Positions 6,295 through 14,138 are shown, counted from the first letter of the stretch. The stretch: DNA of 16,212 nucleotides from VGDP01 sp040905845 (GCA_040905845.1 JBBDQV010000200.1:1-16212), one strand, 5' to 3'. Notes: a model not told the origin generated them from the letters alone. Made by a program: numbers and translations.

Positions 6295-7668
6295 ATGGTT
6301 CAGTCCACTGATCTCGCCACGCGCGGAGGTGACGGCGTGCTGCGCTCGCTGCGCCGGCTTGCGCGCGCGAGCCGGGGGGGCGTCGCGCTGCTCTTCGCCC
6401 TGACCCTGATCCCGATCGCGCTCGCGGCCGGCGCGGGCATCGACATGGGCCGCGCCTACGTGGTGCGCGCGCGGCTGTCCGCCGCGCTCGACGCGGCCGG
6501 CCTCGCGGTCGGCTCGTCGCAGGAGACCGACGAGGCAGAGCTGCAAGCGATCCTGCAGGACTACTTCGACGCCAACTACCCCGAGGAGCGGCTCGGCGTG
6601 GCGGCGACGCCGGTCATGACGATCGACGACGACGAGATCCGTCTCTCGGCGACGGCGGACTTGCCGACGACCCTCATGAACATCGTCGGCATCCACGAGC
6701 TCACGGTCGCCGCCACCTCGACCATCGTCAAGGAGACGAAGGGGCTCGAAGTCGCCATGGTGCTCGACGTCACGGGCTCGATGTCGGGCGACAAGATCGA
6801 GGCGCTGATCGAGGCCTCGCACGACTTCCTCGACATCCTGTTCGGCGAGAACACGACCAACGAGAAGCTCAAGATCGGCATCGTGCCCTTCAACACCACC
6901 GTCAACCTCGGCACCGGCATGATCGCCTACGTCAAGCAAATCTTCTCCTCGCGGTTCAGCCCGACGACCTGGAAGGGCTGCGTCGAGGTGCGCCCCGGCG
7001 GCCACGACACGACCGATCCCTACGTTGCTTCGAACACCGCCAATGACGGGCGCTGGCGCGCCTACGCCTGGCCGCCCCATTCGACGCAGAACAATTGGCC
7101 GCCGATCACCAGCACGAGGGGACCGAACAAGAACTGCCCGGACGCCGAGGTCCTCGCCATGACCAGCACCAAGGCGACGCTCGACAATCGGATCGACGAA
7201 CTCGCGGCCCAGGGCAATACCCACGTCAACGTCGGCGCGGTCTGGGGTTGGCGCCTCCTTTCGCCGACCGAGCCCTACACCGAAGGCGTCGCCTATGACG
7301 ACGAGGAGTTCCAGAAGGCGGCGATCGTCATGACCGACGGCGAGAACGTCATCAGCACGACGAGCGGGACGTACTCGTCCTACGGCACGGTCAGCGAGGC
7401 GACGGCCAAGCTCGGCTGCAGCTCGCAGAGCTGCAAGGAGAGCAGGCTCGACGACCGCTTGATCGAAGTCTGCGACAACATGAAGGACGTCGGCATCATC
7501 GTCTACACCGTGGGCTTCGACGTCGCCGGCAACGACGACGTGCTCGACCTGCTCGAGGAATGCGCGACGGACTCGGCGAAGTTCTTCGATTCGCCGACCA
7601 ACGAGGATCTCAAGAAGGCGTTCAAGACGATCGGCAAGGAGCTCAGCAACCTGCGCATCGGTCAGTAG
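6295..7668 (+). CDS. TadG-like membrane-anchored VWA-domain protein (module copy 2, gene 3)
   Basis: A 457-residue paralogue of the protein at 3327-4709, starting at ATG 6295 behind GAGGAG. It has the Arg-rich leader, a membrane helix at about residues 29-46 (VALLFALTLIPIALAAG), the IDMGRAYVVRARLSAALDAA continuation, and a VWA domain with intact MIDAS, VLDVTGSMSGDK (D158, T160, S162). IVMTDGENVIS is kept, and most of the Cys residues of the insertion correspond (KGCVEVRPGG, NKNCPDAEV, LGCSSQSCKES). It ends in SNLRIGQ. The differences gather in loops: an acidic change near residue 80 and a modified 430-440 region (NDDVLDLLEECATDSAK). Intact metal-site residues and an open frame argue that both copies work. 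It lies 47 bp from the stop codon of uvrB on the opposite strand, so the two are convergent. Confidence 0.87.
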   Translation: MVQSTDLATRGGDGVLRSLRRLARASRGGVALLFALTLIPIALAAGAGIDMGRAYVVRARLSAALDAAGLAVGSSQETDEAELQAILQDYFDANYPEERLGVAATPVMTIDDDEIRLSATADLPTTLMNIVGIHELTVAATSTIVKETKGLEVAMVLDVTGSMSGDKIEALIEASHDFLDILFGENTTNEKLKIGIVPFNTTVNLGTGMIAYVKQIFSSRFSPTTWKGCVEVRPGGHDTTDPYVASNTANDGRWRAYAWPPHSTQNNWPPITSTRGPNKNCPDAEVLAMTSTKATLDNRIDELAAQGNTHVNVGAVWGWRLLSPTEPYTEGVAYDDEEFQKAAIVMTDGENVISTTSGTYSSYGTVSEATAKLGCSSQSCKESRLDDRLIEVCDNMKDVGIIVYTVGFDVAGNDDVLDLLEECATDSAKFFDSPTNEDLKKAFKTIGKELSNLRIGQ

Positions 7669-7715
7669 TCGCGGAACTTGCGACGGGAGCGCCGCGCCAG
7701 CCAGGCCGCGCGTCG

Positions 7716-9848
7716 TCAGGGCCCGTGGCGGCGCCGGCCCTTGCCGCGTCGGGCCGGCGTCGCGCGGTAGGGTGACCGGCCGCGCTCGCGCACCGCGTGG
7801 GCGGGCGCGACGCCCGGCCGGTCGAGCCCCAGGTCGGCCGCTTCCAGCCGGCGGATCTCGTCCCTGAGCCGCGCCGCCTCCTCGAACTCGAGCTCCGAAG
7901 CCGCGGCGCGCATGCGTTTTTCCATGTCCGCGATGGTCGCCTTGAGGTTGTGGCCCACCAGATGCGGTAGCGCGTCGTCGCCGGTCGGGACCGTGACGTA
8001 GTCCGCCTCGTAGACGCCGCCCAGGATGTCGGCGATCGACTTGCGCACGCTCTCGGGGGTGATGCCGTGGCGCGCGTTGTATGCCTGTTGCTTGGCGCGC
8101 CGCCGCTCGGTCTCGTCGAGCGCGCGCCGCAGCGATCCGGTCATTGTGTCGGCGTAGAGGATGACGCGCCCGTCCAGGTTGCGCGCGGCCCGCCCGATGG
8201 TCTGGACCAGCGACGTCGCCGAGCGCAGGAATCCTTCCTTGTCGGCGTCGAGGATGGCGACCAGCGCGCACTCGGGGATGTCGAGCCCTTCGCGCAACAG
8301 GTTGATGCCGACCAGCACGTCGAACGCCCCCAGCCTCAGGTCGCGGATGATCTCGATGCGCTCCAGCGTCTCGATGTCGGAGTGCAGGTAGCGCACGCGC
8401 ACGCCGGCCTCGTGCATGTACTCGGTCAGGTCCTCGGCCATGCGCTTGGTCAGCGTCGTGACCAGGACGCGCTGGCCCTTGCGCGCGGCCTCGCGGCACT
8501 CGGCCAGCAGGTCGTCCACCTGGCTCGCCACTGGGCGCACGAGGCACAACGGATCGATCAGGCCGGTCGGGCGGATCACCTGCTCGACGAAGACGCCGCC
8601 GGTGCGGGCCAGCTCCCACGGGCCGGGGGTCGCCGAGACGAACACCGTCTGAGGCCGCATGGCGTCCCACTCCTCGAACTTGAGCGGACGGTTGTCGACG
8701 CACGCGGGCAGCCGGAAGCCGTAATCGGCGAGGGTCGACTTGCGGTTGAAGTCGCCGCGGAACATGCCGCCGAGCTGCGGCACGGTGACGTGGCTCTCGT
8801 CGACGATGAGCAGCGCGTTCTCCGGCAGGTACTCAAACAGCGTCGGCGGCGGCTCGCCCGGCCGGCGTCCGGTCAGGTAGCGCGAGTAGTTCTCGATCCC
8901 CGCGCAGGTGCCCGTCGCCTCCATCATCTCGATGTCGAAGCCGGTGCGCTGGCCCAGCCGTTCCGCCTCCAATGGCTTGCCTTGGCGCTCGAACTCGGCG
9001 AGGCGCTCCTTGAGGTCGACCTTGATCTGCTTGATCGCCTGCTCGAGCGTCGGGTGCGGCGTGACGTAGTGGCTGTTGGCGTAGATCTTCACCGCGCCGA
9101 GCTCGGCCGTCGTCTGGCCGGTCAACGGATCGAACTCGTTGATCGCCTCGATCTCGTCGCCGAACAGCGCGATGCGCCACGCGCGGTCCTCGAGGTGGGC
9201 GGGGAACAGCTCGACCGAATCGCCGCGCACGCGGAAGGCGCCGCGCGTGAACGCCGTGTCGTTGCGCCGGTAGTGCAGCTCGACCAGCCGGCGCAGCAGC
9301 CCGTTGCGCTCGACCGCCTCGCCGACGCCGAGGCTGAACGCCATGCTCTGGTAGGTCTCGACCGAGCCGATGCCGTAGATGCAGCTCACCGAGGCGACGA
9401 TGACCACGTCGTCGCGCTCGAGCAGGGCGCGGGTCGCCGCGTGGCGCATGCGGTCGATCTGCTCGTTGATCGAGGCGTCCTTCTCGATGTAGGTGTCGGT
9501 ACGCGGGACGTACGCCTCCGGCTGGTAGTAGTCGTAGTAGGACACGAAGTACTCGACCGCGCTCGCGGGAAAGAACCCCTTCATCTCGCCGTAGAGCTGC
9601 GCCGCGAGCGTCTTGTTCGGCGCCAGGATCAGCGCGGACTTGCCAGTAAGCGCGATGACCTGGGCCATGGTGTAGGTCTTGCCCGAGCCGGTGACGCCGA
9701 GCAGCACCTGGTCGCGCTCGCCCGCCTCGACCGCCTTGAGGAGCTCCTCGATCGCCTGGGGCTGATCGCCGGCCGGGGCGAAGTCCGAGACGAGCCTGAA
9801 CGGGCTCGCATGGGCGGGCGTCGGCGCCGTCTTCGTCATGCTGGCCAT
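7716..9848 (-). CDS. uvrB: Excinuclease ABC subunit UvrB
   Basis: A 710-residue UvrB, the DNA-damage verification helicase of nucleotide excision repair, which takes damage from UvrA and recruits UvrC. From the N-terminus: Walker A GVTGSGKT (residues 51-58), the beta-hairpin region FVSYYDYYQPEAYVP (about 101-115) that inserts between the strands, Walker B-like LIVDESHVTVPQLGGM, the helicase motifs SATPGPWE, VLVTTLTKRMAEDLTEYMHE, GINLLREGLDIPE and QTIGRAARN, and a C-terminal UVR domain (MEKRMRAAASELEFEEAARL) for UvrC contact. A basic tail (ARRGKGRRRHGP) ends it. ATG 9848 lies 2 bp after AAAGGAG and ATG 9839 lies 11 bp after it; either could serve. All key residues are intact. The gene is divergent from the aminotransferase (108 bp apart) and convergent with the VWA gene. 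Part of it was the source of the remnant at 4750-5018. Confidence 0.98.
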   Translation of the reverse strand: MASMTKTAPTPAHASPFRLVSDFAPAGDQPQAIEELLKAVEAGERDQVLLGVTGSGKTYTMAQVIALTGKSALILAPNKTLAAQLYGEMKGFFPASAVEYFVSYYDYYQPEAYVPRTDTYIEKDASINEQIDRMRHAATRALLERDDVVIVASVSCIYGIGSVETYQSMAFSLGVGEAVERNGLLRRLVELHYRRNDTAFTRGAFRVRGDSVELFPAHLEDRAWRIALFGDEIEAINEFDPLTGQTTAELGAVKIYANSHYVTPHPTLEQAIKQIKVDLKERLAEFERQGKPLEAERLGQRTGFDIEMMEATGTCAGIENYSRYLTGRRPGEPPPTLFEYLPENALLIVDESHVTVPQLGGMFRGDFNRKSTLADYGFRLPACVDNRPLKFEEWDAMRPQTVFVSATPGPWELARTGGVFVEQVIRPTGLIDPLCLVRPVASQVDDLLAECREAARKGQRVLVTTLTKRMAEDLTEYMHEAGVRVRYLHSDIETLERIEIIRDLRLGAFDVLVGINLLREGLDIPECALVAILDADKEGFLRSATSLVQTIGRAARNLDGRVILYADTMTGSLRRALDETERRRAKQQAYNARHGITPESVRKSIADILGGVYEADYVTVPTGDDALPHLVGHNLKATIADMEKRMRAAASELEFEEAARLRDEIRRLEAADLGLDRPGVAPAHAVRERGRSPYRATPARRGKGRRRHGP

Positions 9849-9956
9849 GTCTCCTTTATAGGGTCGCGCGGCCGCCGTCGCCAGGGCGGCCATGCGCCGG
9901 CCGTTGCACCCGGCCCGTCCCCTGCGTAGGGTTGCGCCGTTCGCCCAGGGGAACCC

Positions 9957-11159
9957 ATGGCCTTTTTGTCCGCGCGGCTCGGCCGCATCAAGCCGTCGCC
10001 GACCATCGCCGTCACCAACAAGGCGCGCGAGCTCAAGGCCGCCGGCCACGACGTCATCGGTTTGGGCGCCGGCGAACCCGACTTCGATACCCCCGACCAC
10101 ATCAAGGAGGCGGCCTACAAGGCGATCCGCGAGGGTCAGACCAAGTACACGGCGGTGGACGGGACGCCCGAGCTCAAGGCCGCCGTCATCGCCAAGTTCA
10201 AGCGCGACAACGGGCTCGCCTACAAGCCGTCGCAGATCACCGTCGGCACCGGCGGCAAGCAGGTGCTGTTCAACGCGCTCATGGCGACGCTCGATGCCGG
10301 CGACGAGGTCATCATCCCGGCGCCCTACTGGGTCTCGTATCCGGACATGGTGCTGCTCGCCGAAGGCACGCCGGTGTTCGTCGATTGTCCGGAGTCCAAC
10401 GGTTTCAAGCTGCGCCCCGCAGATCTCGAGCGCGCCGTCACCAAGCGGACCAAGTGGGTGATCCTGAACTCGCCGAGCAACCCGACCGGCGCCGCCTACA
10501 CCGAGGCCGAGCTCAAGGCGATCACCGACGTCCTCGTGCGCCATCCCCACGTCTGGGTCATGACCGACGACATGTACGAGCACCTGGTCTACGACGGGTT
10601 TCGGTTCACGACCGCGGCCCAGGTCGAGCCCAGGCTCCACGAGCGCACGCTCACCTGCAACGGCGTCTCGAAGGCGTACGCCATGACCGGCTGGCGCATC
10701 GGGTTCGCCGGCGGGCCCGAGGCTTTGATCAAGGCAATGGGCGTGATCCAGTCACAGTCCACCTCGAATCCGTCCTCGGTCAGCCAGGCCGCGGCGCTTG
10801 CGGCGCTCAACGGCCCCATGGGGTTCCTGGCCGAGCGCAACGAGGTGTTCAAGGACCGCCGCGACCTGGTCGTCGCCATGCTCAACCAGGCCAAGGGCCT
10901 GCGCTGCCCCAAGCCCGAGGGCGCGTTCTACGTCTATCCCTCATGCGCCGGCGTGATCGGCAGGACGACGCCGAACGGCACGGCCATCGACTCGAGCGAG
11001 TCGTTCGCGACGTATTTGCTCGAATCGGAGGGGGTCGCGGTGGTCCACGGCGCGGCGTTCGGGCTCGACCCCTACTTCCGCATCTCCTACGCGACCTCGA
11101 CCGAGCTGCTCGAGGACGCCTGCGGCCGCATTCAACGGGCCTGCGCGAACCTGCGCTGA
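9957..11159 (+). CDS. aspC: Aspartate aminotransferase (class I, PLP-dependent)
   Basis: A 400-residue fold-type I aminotransferase, most like the bacterial I-beta aspartate aminotransferases, which exchange amino groups between aspartate and 2-oxoglutarate; some members also accept prephenate or aromatic substrates. Visible landmarks are IGLGAGEPDFDTP (residues 34-46, substrate side), TKYTAVDGTPELK, GTGGKQVLFNA, the PLP-contacting SNPTGAAYT (N175), the DDMYEHLVYD region (D204/D205, Y207), the Schiff-base lysine in SKAYAMTGWRIGF (K239) and a C-terminal PYFRISYATS segment whose Arg binds the substrate carboxylate. Length is normal for the family. AGGGGAA precedes the ATG. It is divergent from uvrB across 108 bp, with dps downstream in the same direction but behind its own promoter. 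Housekeeping, complete. The exact substrate range cannot be read from the sequence. Confidence 0.93.
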   Translation: MAFLSARLGRIKPSPTIAVTNKARELKAAGHDVIGLGAGEPDFDTPDHIKEAAYKAIREGQTKYTAVDGTPELKAAVIAKFKRDNGLAYKPSQITVGTGGKQVLFNALMATLDAGDEVIIPAPYWVSYPDMVLLAEGTPVFVDCPESNGFKLRPADLERAVTKRTKWVILNSPSNPTGAAYTEAELKAITDVLVRHPHVWVMTDDMYEHLVYDGFRFTTAAQVEPRLHERTLTCNGVSKAYAMTGWRIGFAGGPEALIKAMGVIQSQSTSNPSSVSQAAALAALNGPMGFLAERNEVFKDRRDLVVAMLNQAKGLRCPKPEGAFYVYPSCAGVIGRTTPNGTAIDSSESFATYLLESEGVAVVHGAAFGLDPYFRISYATSTELLEDACGRIQRACANLR

Positions 11160-11176
11160 ACCAACGCCATGGCCCC

Positions 11177-11206
11177 TTGAAGGTCCGCGCCTGGATGTTA
11201 TATCTA
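11177..11206 (+). promoter_or_regulatory. Candidate sigma-70 type promoter of dps
   Basis: TTGAAG at 11177-11182 could be a -35 element. The AT-rich TTATATCTA run at 11198-11206 offers -10 hexamers at spacings of 15 to 18 bp (for example TATATC at 11199 or TATCTA at 11201). The stretch stands out in an otherwise GC-rich background, and a short leader with GGAGG (11229-11233) follows before the dps ATG at 11239. Confidence 0.5.
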
Positions 11207-11219
11207 GAACAATTCTAAT
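11203..11219 (+). promoter_or_regulatory. Irr-box (iron control element)-like operator upstream of dps
   Basis: TCTAGAACAATTCTAAT matches the alphaproteobacterial Irr-box consensus TTTAGAANNNTTCTAAA at 12 of 14 fixed positions, including the full inner palindrome TAGAA-N3-TTCTA. It overlaps or lies just after the candidate -10 element, a position suited to repression. Irr is a haem-responsive Fur-family regulator that represses iron-storage and iron-using genes when iron is scarce. That Irr acts here is inferred from the match and from the downstream iron-binding gene. Confidence 0.65.
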
Positions 11220-11238
11220 CCAATCCTGGAGGGACGAC

Positions 11239-11751
11239 ATGACCAAGGCATCGAGCAAGGCGCGGGCGAAGTCCGACGGCGGGCCCGCGATCGACATCGG
11301 AATCCCGGAAAAAGACCGCCGCGCGATCGCCGAAGGGCTGTCGCGCACGCTCGCGGACACCTACACGCTCTATCTCAAGACCCACAACTACCACTGGAAC
11401 GTCACCGGCCCGATGTTCCAGACCCTGCACCTGATGTTCGAACAGCAGTACACCGAGCTCGCGCTCGCCGTTGACCTGATCGCGGAGCGGATCCGTTCGC
11501 TCGGCGCCGTCGCGCCCGGCACCTACTCGGCTTACGCGCGCCTCGGCAGCATCGCTGAGGACGACGGCGTGCCCTCGGCCAAGGCGATGATCAAGCATCT
11601 CGTTGCGGGACAGGAGGCGGTGGTGCGCACGGCGCGCAAGGTGTTTCCCGTCGCCGAGAAGGCCGGCGACGAGGCGACCTGCGACCTGTTGACCCAACGG
11701 CTCCAGGTCCACGAGAAGACGGCGTGGATGCTGCGCAGCCTGCTCGCGTAG
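11239..11751 (+). CDS. dps: Dps-family DNA-binding ferritin-like protein
   Basis: A 170-residue Dps. Dps proteins form dodecameric shells that oxidise and store Fe(II), usually with peroxide, and many bind DNA. The inter-subunit ferroxidase ligands are all in place: H52 in THNYHWNV, H64 in FQTLHLMFEQ, D79 and E83 in AVDLIAERIR. W53 next to the site is also kept. The Lys-rich N-terminal tail (TKASSKARAKS) is of the kind that mediates DNA binding in other Dps proteins. The C-terminal helix carries VHEKTAWMLRSLL, typical of the family. GGAGG precedes the ATG at 11239. It has its own promoter with an Irr-box-like palindrome, which implies iron control. Neighbours msrP and uvrB give a loose stress-protection context. 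Nothing is missing or truncated. Confidence 0.95.
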   Translation: MTKASSKARAKSDGGPAIDIGIPEKDRRAIAEGLSRTLADTYTLYLKTHNYHWNVTGPMFQTLHLMFEQQYTELALAVDLIAERIRSLGAVAPGTYSAYARLGSIAEDDGVPSAKAMIKHLVAGQEAVVRTARKVFPVAEKAGDEATCDLLTQRLQVHEKTAWMLRSLLA

Positions 11752-11846
11752 GGATCGAGTGATTGACGCGCGGCTCACGACGGCTTGATTTGCGTTTTCG
11801 TCGGGCGTAGGCCACTTCGAAAGCGACCACCGAACGAGGACTCGCC

Positions 11847-12809
11847 ATGTTCGTCCACCTGAAGCGCGGCTGGGAGACACCCGAATCGCGGGCCACTCCC
11901 GAATGGGCCTATCTCGATCGGCGCCGGCTCGCCCGCGCCATCGCCGCCGGGCCTCTGCTCGCCGCCGGTCTCGCTTTGCCGGCGCGCGCCAAGGAGGAAC
12001 CCGACCCCACGGCCGATCTCTATCCCGCGGCCAGGAACGAGCGCTACGTGCTCGACCGGCCGCTAACCGACGAGGAGATCACGGCGCGCTACAACAACTT
12101 CTACGAGTTCGGCTCGCACAAGGAGATCTACGATCGCGCCCAGGAGCTCGAGGTCCGCCCATGGTCGATCGCGATCGACGGCCTGGTCGAGGCGCCCCGG
12201 ACGATCGACGTCGACACGCTGTTCCGCCAGGTCAGCCTGGAGGAGCGAGTTTATCGCCACCGCTGCGTCGAGGCGTGGTCGATGACCATCCCATGGACCG
12301 GGTTCCCGCTCGCGGACCTCCTCGCCATGGCCAAGCCCTTGGCCTCGGCCAAATACGTCGCGTTCGAGACGTTCATGGACCCGGACGTGGCGCCGGGCCA
12401 GCGCCAGGTCTGGTACCCGTGGCCCTACACCGAGGTGGTGACCATCGCCGAAGCCGCCAACGAGCTCGCGTTTCTGGTCACCGGCGCCTACGGCAAGCCG
12501 ATGGCCAAGCAGTTCGGCGCGCCGATCCGGCTGCACCTGCCGTGGAAGTACGGCTTCAAGTCGATCAAGTCGATCGTCAAGGTCTCCTTCGTCGAGGAGC
12601 GGCCGAAGACGTTCTGGGAAACCCTCGTGCCCGAGGAGTACGGCTTCTGGGCCAACGTCAACCCCGAGGTCGACCATCCGCGCTGGAGCCAGGCCACCGA
12701 ACGGTTCCTCGCCACCGGCGAGCGCCTGCCGACCCAGCTCTACAACGGCTACGCCGAGTTCGTCGCCCACCTCTACGCCGGCCTCGGGAACGAGCCGCTC
12801 TACATGTAG
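11847..12809 (+). CDS. msrP: MsrP (YedY), molybdopterin protein-methionine-sulfoxide reductase catalytic subunit
   Basis: A 320-residue periplasmic molybdoenzyme that reduces methionine sulfoxide in oxidised envelope proteins. A Tat signal is visible: DRRRLARA at residues 24-31 followed by a weakly hydrophobic stretch ending in LPARA (about residue 48). The molybdenum-ligating Cys is C140 in YRHRCVEAWSMTIPWTGFPL, the hallmark of the sulfite-oxidase-fold MsrP group. YNNFYEFGSHKEIYD, FMDPDVAPGQRQ and the KQFGAPIRLHLPWKYGFKSIK segment are also family-typical. The start ATG at 11847 is preceded by GAGGA. MsrP normally receives electrons from the haem membrane protein MsrQ (YedZ), usually encoded next door; here the next gene is a cupin and no msrQ is seen. 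A weak -35/-10 pair (TTGACG at 11763, 17 bp spacing) may serve as the promoter. Confidence 0.94.
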   Translation: MFVHLKRGWETPESRATPEWAYLDRRRLARAIAAGPLLAAGLALPARAKEEPDPTADLYPAARNERYVLDRPLTDEEITARYNNFYEFGSHKEIYDRAQELEVRPWSIAIDGLVEAPRTIDVDTLFRQVSLEERVYRHRCVEAWSMTIPWTGFPLADLLAMAKPLASAKYVAFETFMDPDVAPGQRQVWYPWPYTEVVTIAEAANELAFLVTGAYGKPMAKQFGAPIRLHLPWKYGFKSIKSIVKVSFVEERPKTFWETLVPEEYGFWANVNPEVDHPRWSQATERFLATGERLPTQLYNGYAEFVAHLYAGLGNEPLYM

Positions 12810-12815
12810 CGGCTT

Positions 12816-12917
12816 GTTCGCCCTTCGCGACGCCGGCTGCGCCGGCTCCTCAGGGCCAACGGAACCCTTGTCTGCCGTTCGCGGTGAGGAGCGCGCGAAG
12901 CGCGCGTCTCGAACCGC
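12816..12917. repeat. REP-like pair in opposite orientation (BIME-like)
   Basis: Two imperfect palindromes lie between msrP and the cupin gene. The first (12816-12860) has outer arms GTTCGCCCT / AGGGCcAAC and the inner stem GCCGGC-TGC-GCCGGC. The second (12875-12917), inverted relative to it, has CCGTTCGCGGTGAGGAGCG and CGCGTCTCGAACCGC around GCGCG-CGAAG-CGCGC. They share the GAGACGC/GCG-TCTC and CCTCA/TGAGG cores, read on opposite strands. The same arrangement recurs at 15816-15950. REP elements are non-coding and are spread by RAYT-type transposases; none is in the window. Confidence 0.7.
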
Positions 12918-12988
12918 ATCGACGGTCTTGTCCCGACGCGGCGGAGTCTGGCAGGGTGCGCGTCTGTGTCAAACGACGGGAGACGATC

Positions 12989-13372
12989 ATGAGCGGCGTC
13001 AAGCTGTTCCGCGCCAAGGACCAGAACCTCACGCCCAAGCCGAACGGCATGATGACCGTGCCGGTGGTCAACGCCGGCTACTCGACCACGTTCGGCGCCG
13101 GCATCGGCACCATGCGGAACTGCGACATGGCGTGGACGGTGACCTACGACGAGGTCATCTACGTCATGAGCGGCAGGTGCTCGATCAAGGTCGGCGAGGC
13201 GCGCTACAAGCTCGGCGCGGGCGACATGATCTGGCTGCCCAAGGACACCCCGCTCGTCTACGAGGCCGGGCCCGAGCTCTGCACCTTCTTCTACGCGGTC
13301 TCCCCGGTCACCGGCTCGCCCTCGACCAGCAAGAAGGACGCGTTTCCGGAGGCCAAGCCCGACAAGGCGTGA
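12989..13372 (+). CDS. EutQ-type cupin protein
   Basis: A 127-residue single-domain cupin of the ethanolamine-utilisation EutQ type. The beta-barrel core reads MAWTVTYDEVIYVMSGRCSI, then VGEARYKLGAGDMIWLPKDT and PLVYEAG; the DEV-Y-V-SG and GDMIWLPK segments are the two cupin motifs. Some of the usual metal-binding His residues are absent, with Tyr/Asp/Glu instead, as in EutQ proteins. The start ATG at 12989 follows GGGAG; the frame is open far upstream, but only as an antisense-like shadow of msrP. No other eut gene or microcompartment gene is present, so a role in ethanolamine use is not supported. It is better seen as a stand-alone small-molecule-binding or auxiliary cupin of unknown substrate. 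Confidence 0.8.
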   Translation: MSGVKLFRAKDQNLTPKPNGMMTVPVVNAGYSTTFGAGIGTMRNCDMAWTVTYDEVIYVMSGRCSIKVGEARYKLGAGDMIWLPKDTPLVYEAGPELCTFFYAVSPVTGSPSTSKKDAFPEAKPDKA

Positions 13373-13501
13373 GCGGGACGCCCGAGCACTCCGATAGGGC
13401 TCCTCGGATCGCTTGCGCGCACCGAGAGGAACGGATCGCCGTGCCGCGACGATCGGCATAGACTGCCGCCGATCGCCTTTGCGCGGCTCGGAGGGCTCGC
13501 C

Positions 13502-14068
13502 ATGGCCAATCGTCGGCGTGGACTCCTATCGTTCGGTCTGTTCGCGGCCCTTGTGCCTTCGCTCGCCATGGCGGAGTCGTGGGAGACGGTCACGCCGGAA
13601 ATGACGCCGGTCCACATCGAGGCCGGCTGGCCGTGGCTCGACGGTGCCCGCCAGGAAACCGTGCGGACGTGGAACGCCGATAATTCGGCGCGCTATTACC
13701 TGGCCAGTTGGACGGCGATCCTGGGCCTGCCGCGCGTCGAGATTCTGTTCATCGAGATCGGGGCGAACAAGTACTGGAAGAAGGTCGATCCGATGAACGA
13801 GGAGTTCCTTCGCATCTGGGCCTTCCTCCAGGACGAGGCGATCTCGGCGATCAAGGCCGTCTCGTGCGCCGCCGAGCAGTGCCTGCAGTTCGCGATCCCG
13901 CGCTCGACGTGCCTCGCGTTCACCGACGTGCTCGGGTCCATGGGCGCGCGCTCGGAGTTGCCGGGCGCCAACATCGTGCGCGGCTACCACTGCTCGGGCG
14001 CCAAGGCCGACTACACCGGCGGCGAGATCGCCGAGATCCTGGCCGCGATCGACGCCCCGAAGCGGTAG
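13502..14068 (+). CDS. Exported Cys-containing protein of unknown function
   Basis: A 188-residue protein that I do not recognise. It starts at ATG 13502 behind GGAGG. A Sec signal peptide covers residues 1-24 (RRR, then LLSFGLFAALVPSLAMA, cleavage before ESWE). The mature part begins with an ETVTPEMTPVHIEAGWPWLD stretch and includes FIEIGANKYWKKVDPMNEEF. It has four Cys residues in its second half (VSCAAEQC, RSTCLAF and GYHCSGA), which could form two disulfides in the periplasm. The end (GGEIAEILAAIDAP) is helical. No lipobox or membrane helix is seen after the signal. It stands alone, 129 bp after the cupin gene and about 70 bp before the toxin-antitoxin promoter. Function cannot be inferred from the context. 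Confidence 0.8.
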   Translation: MANRRRGLLSFGLFAALVPSLAMAESWETVTPEMTPVHIEAGWPWLDGARQETVRTWNADNSARYYLASWTAILGLPRVEILFIEIGANKYWKKVDPMNEEFLRIWAFLQDEAISAIKAVSCAAEQCLQFAIPRSTCLAFTDVLGSMGARSELPGANIVRGYHCSGAKADYTGGEIAEILAAIDAPKR

Positions 14069-14138
14069 CGGGCTGCGCCGGCCTTCGGTCGGTCTCTTCG
14101 GCGGGCGTTGGACAGCGCAACGGATTCGACGTCGTTCG

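Larger units (their letters stand above)
5122..7793 (+). repeat. Right copy of tandem-duplicated block (module + uvrB end)
   Basis: Homologous to 2168-4804. On the left, similarity begins at AGAGTACG (5122), immediately after the position of copy 1's start codon, and I find no match further upstream. On the right it passes into the 3' end of intact uvrB, which therefore marks the original context of the module. Unlike the left copy, this one carries the full uvrB. Confidence 0.8.

Noticed and set aside
6277..8703. 808-codon open frame on the minus strand
   Set aside because: It spans the antisense of the VWA gene and an alternative frame of uvrB; its composition is Arg/Asp/Gly repeats typical of shadow frames.
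8067..9929. 620-codon open frame on the plus strand
   Set aside because: It is exactly antisense to uvrB, with the Arg/His/Leu-rich, low-complexity composition expected of a GC-rich shadow frame. uvrB itself has all family motifs.
12832..12846. GCCGGC-TGC-GCCGGC hairpin as the msrP terminator
   Set aside because: There is no T-tract, and the same layout is the inner stem of a REP-like element, so it is recorded as a repeat.
11903..12988. Long upstream extension of the cupin gene
   Set aside because: The frame is open only as a +2 shadow of msrP. The cupin domain and a ribosome-binding site both start at 12989.
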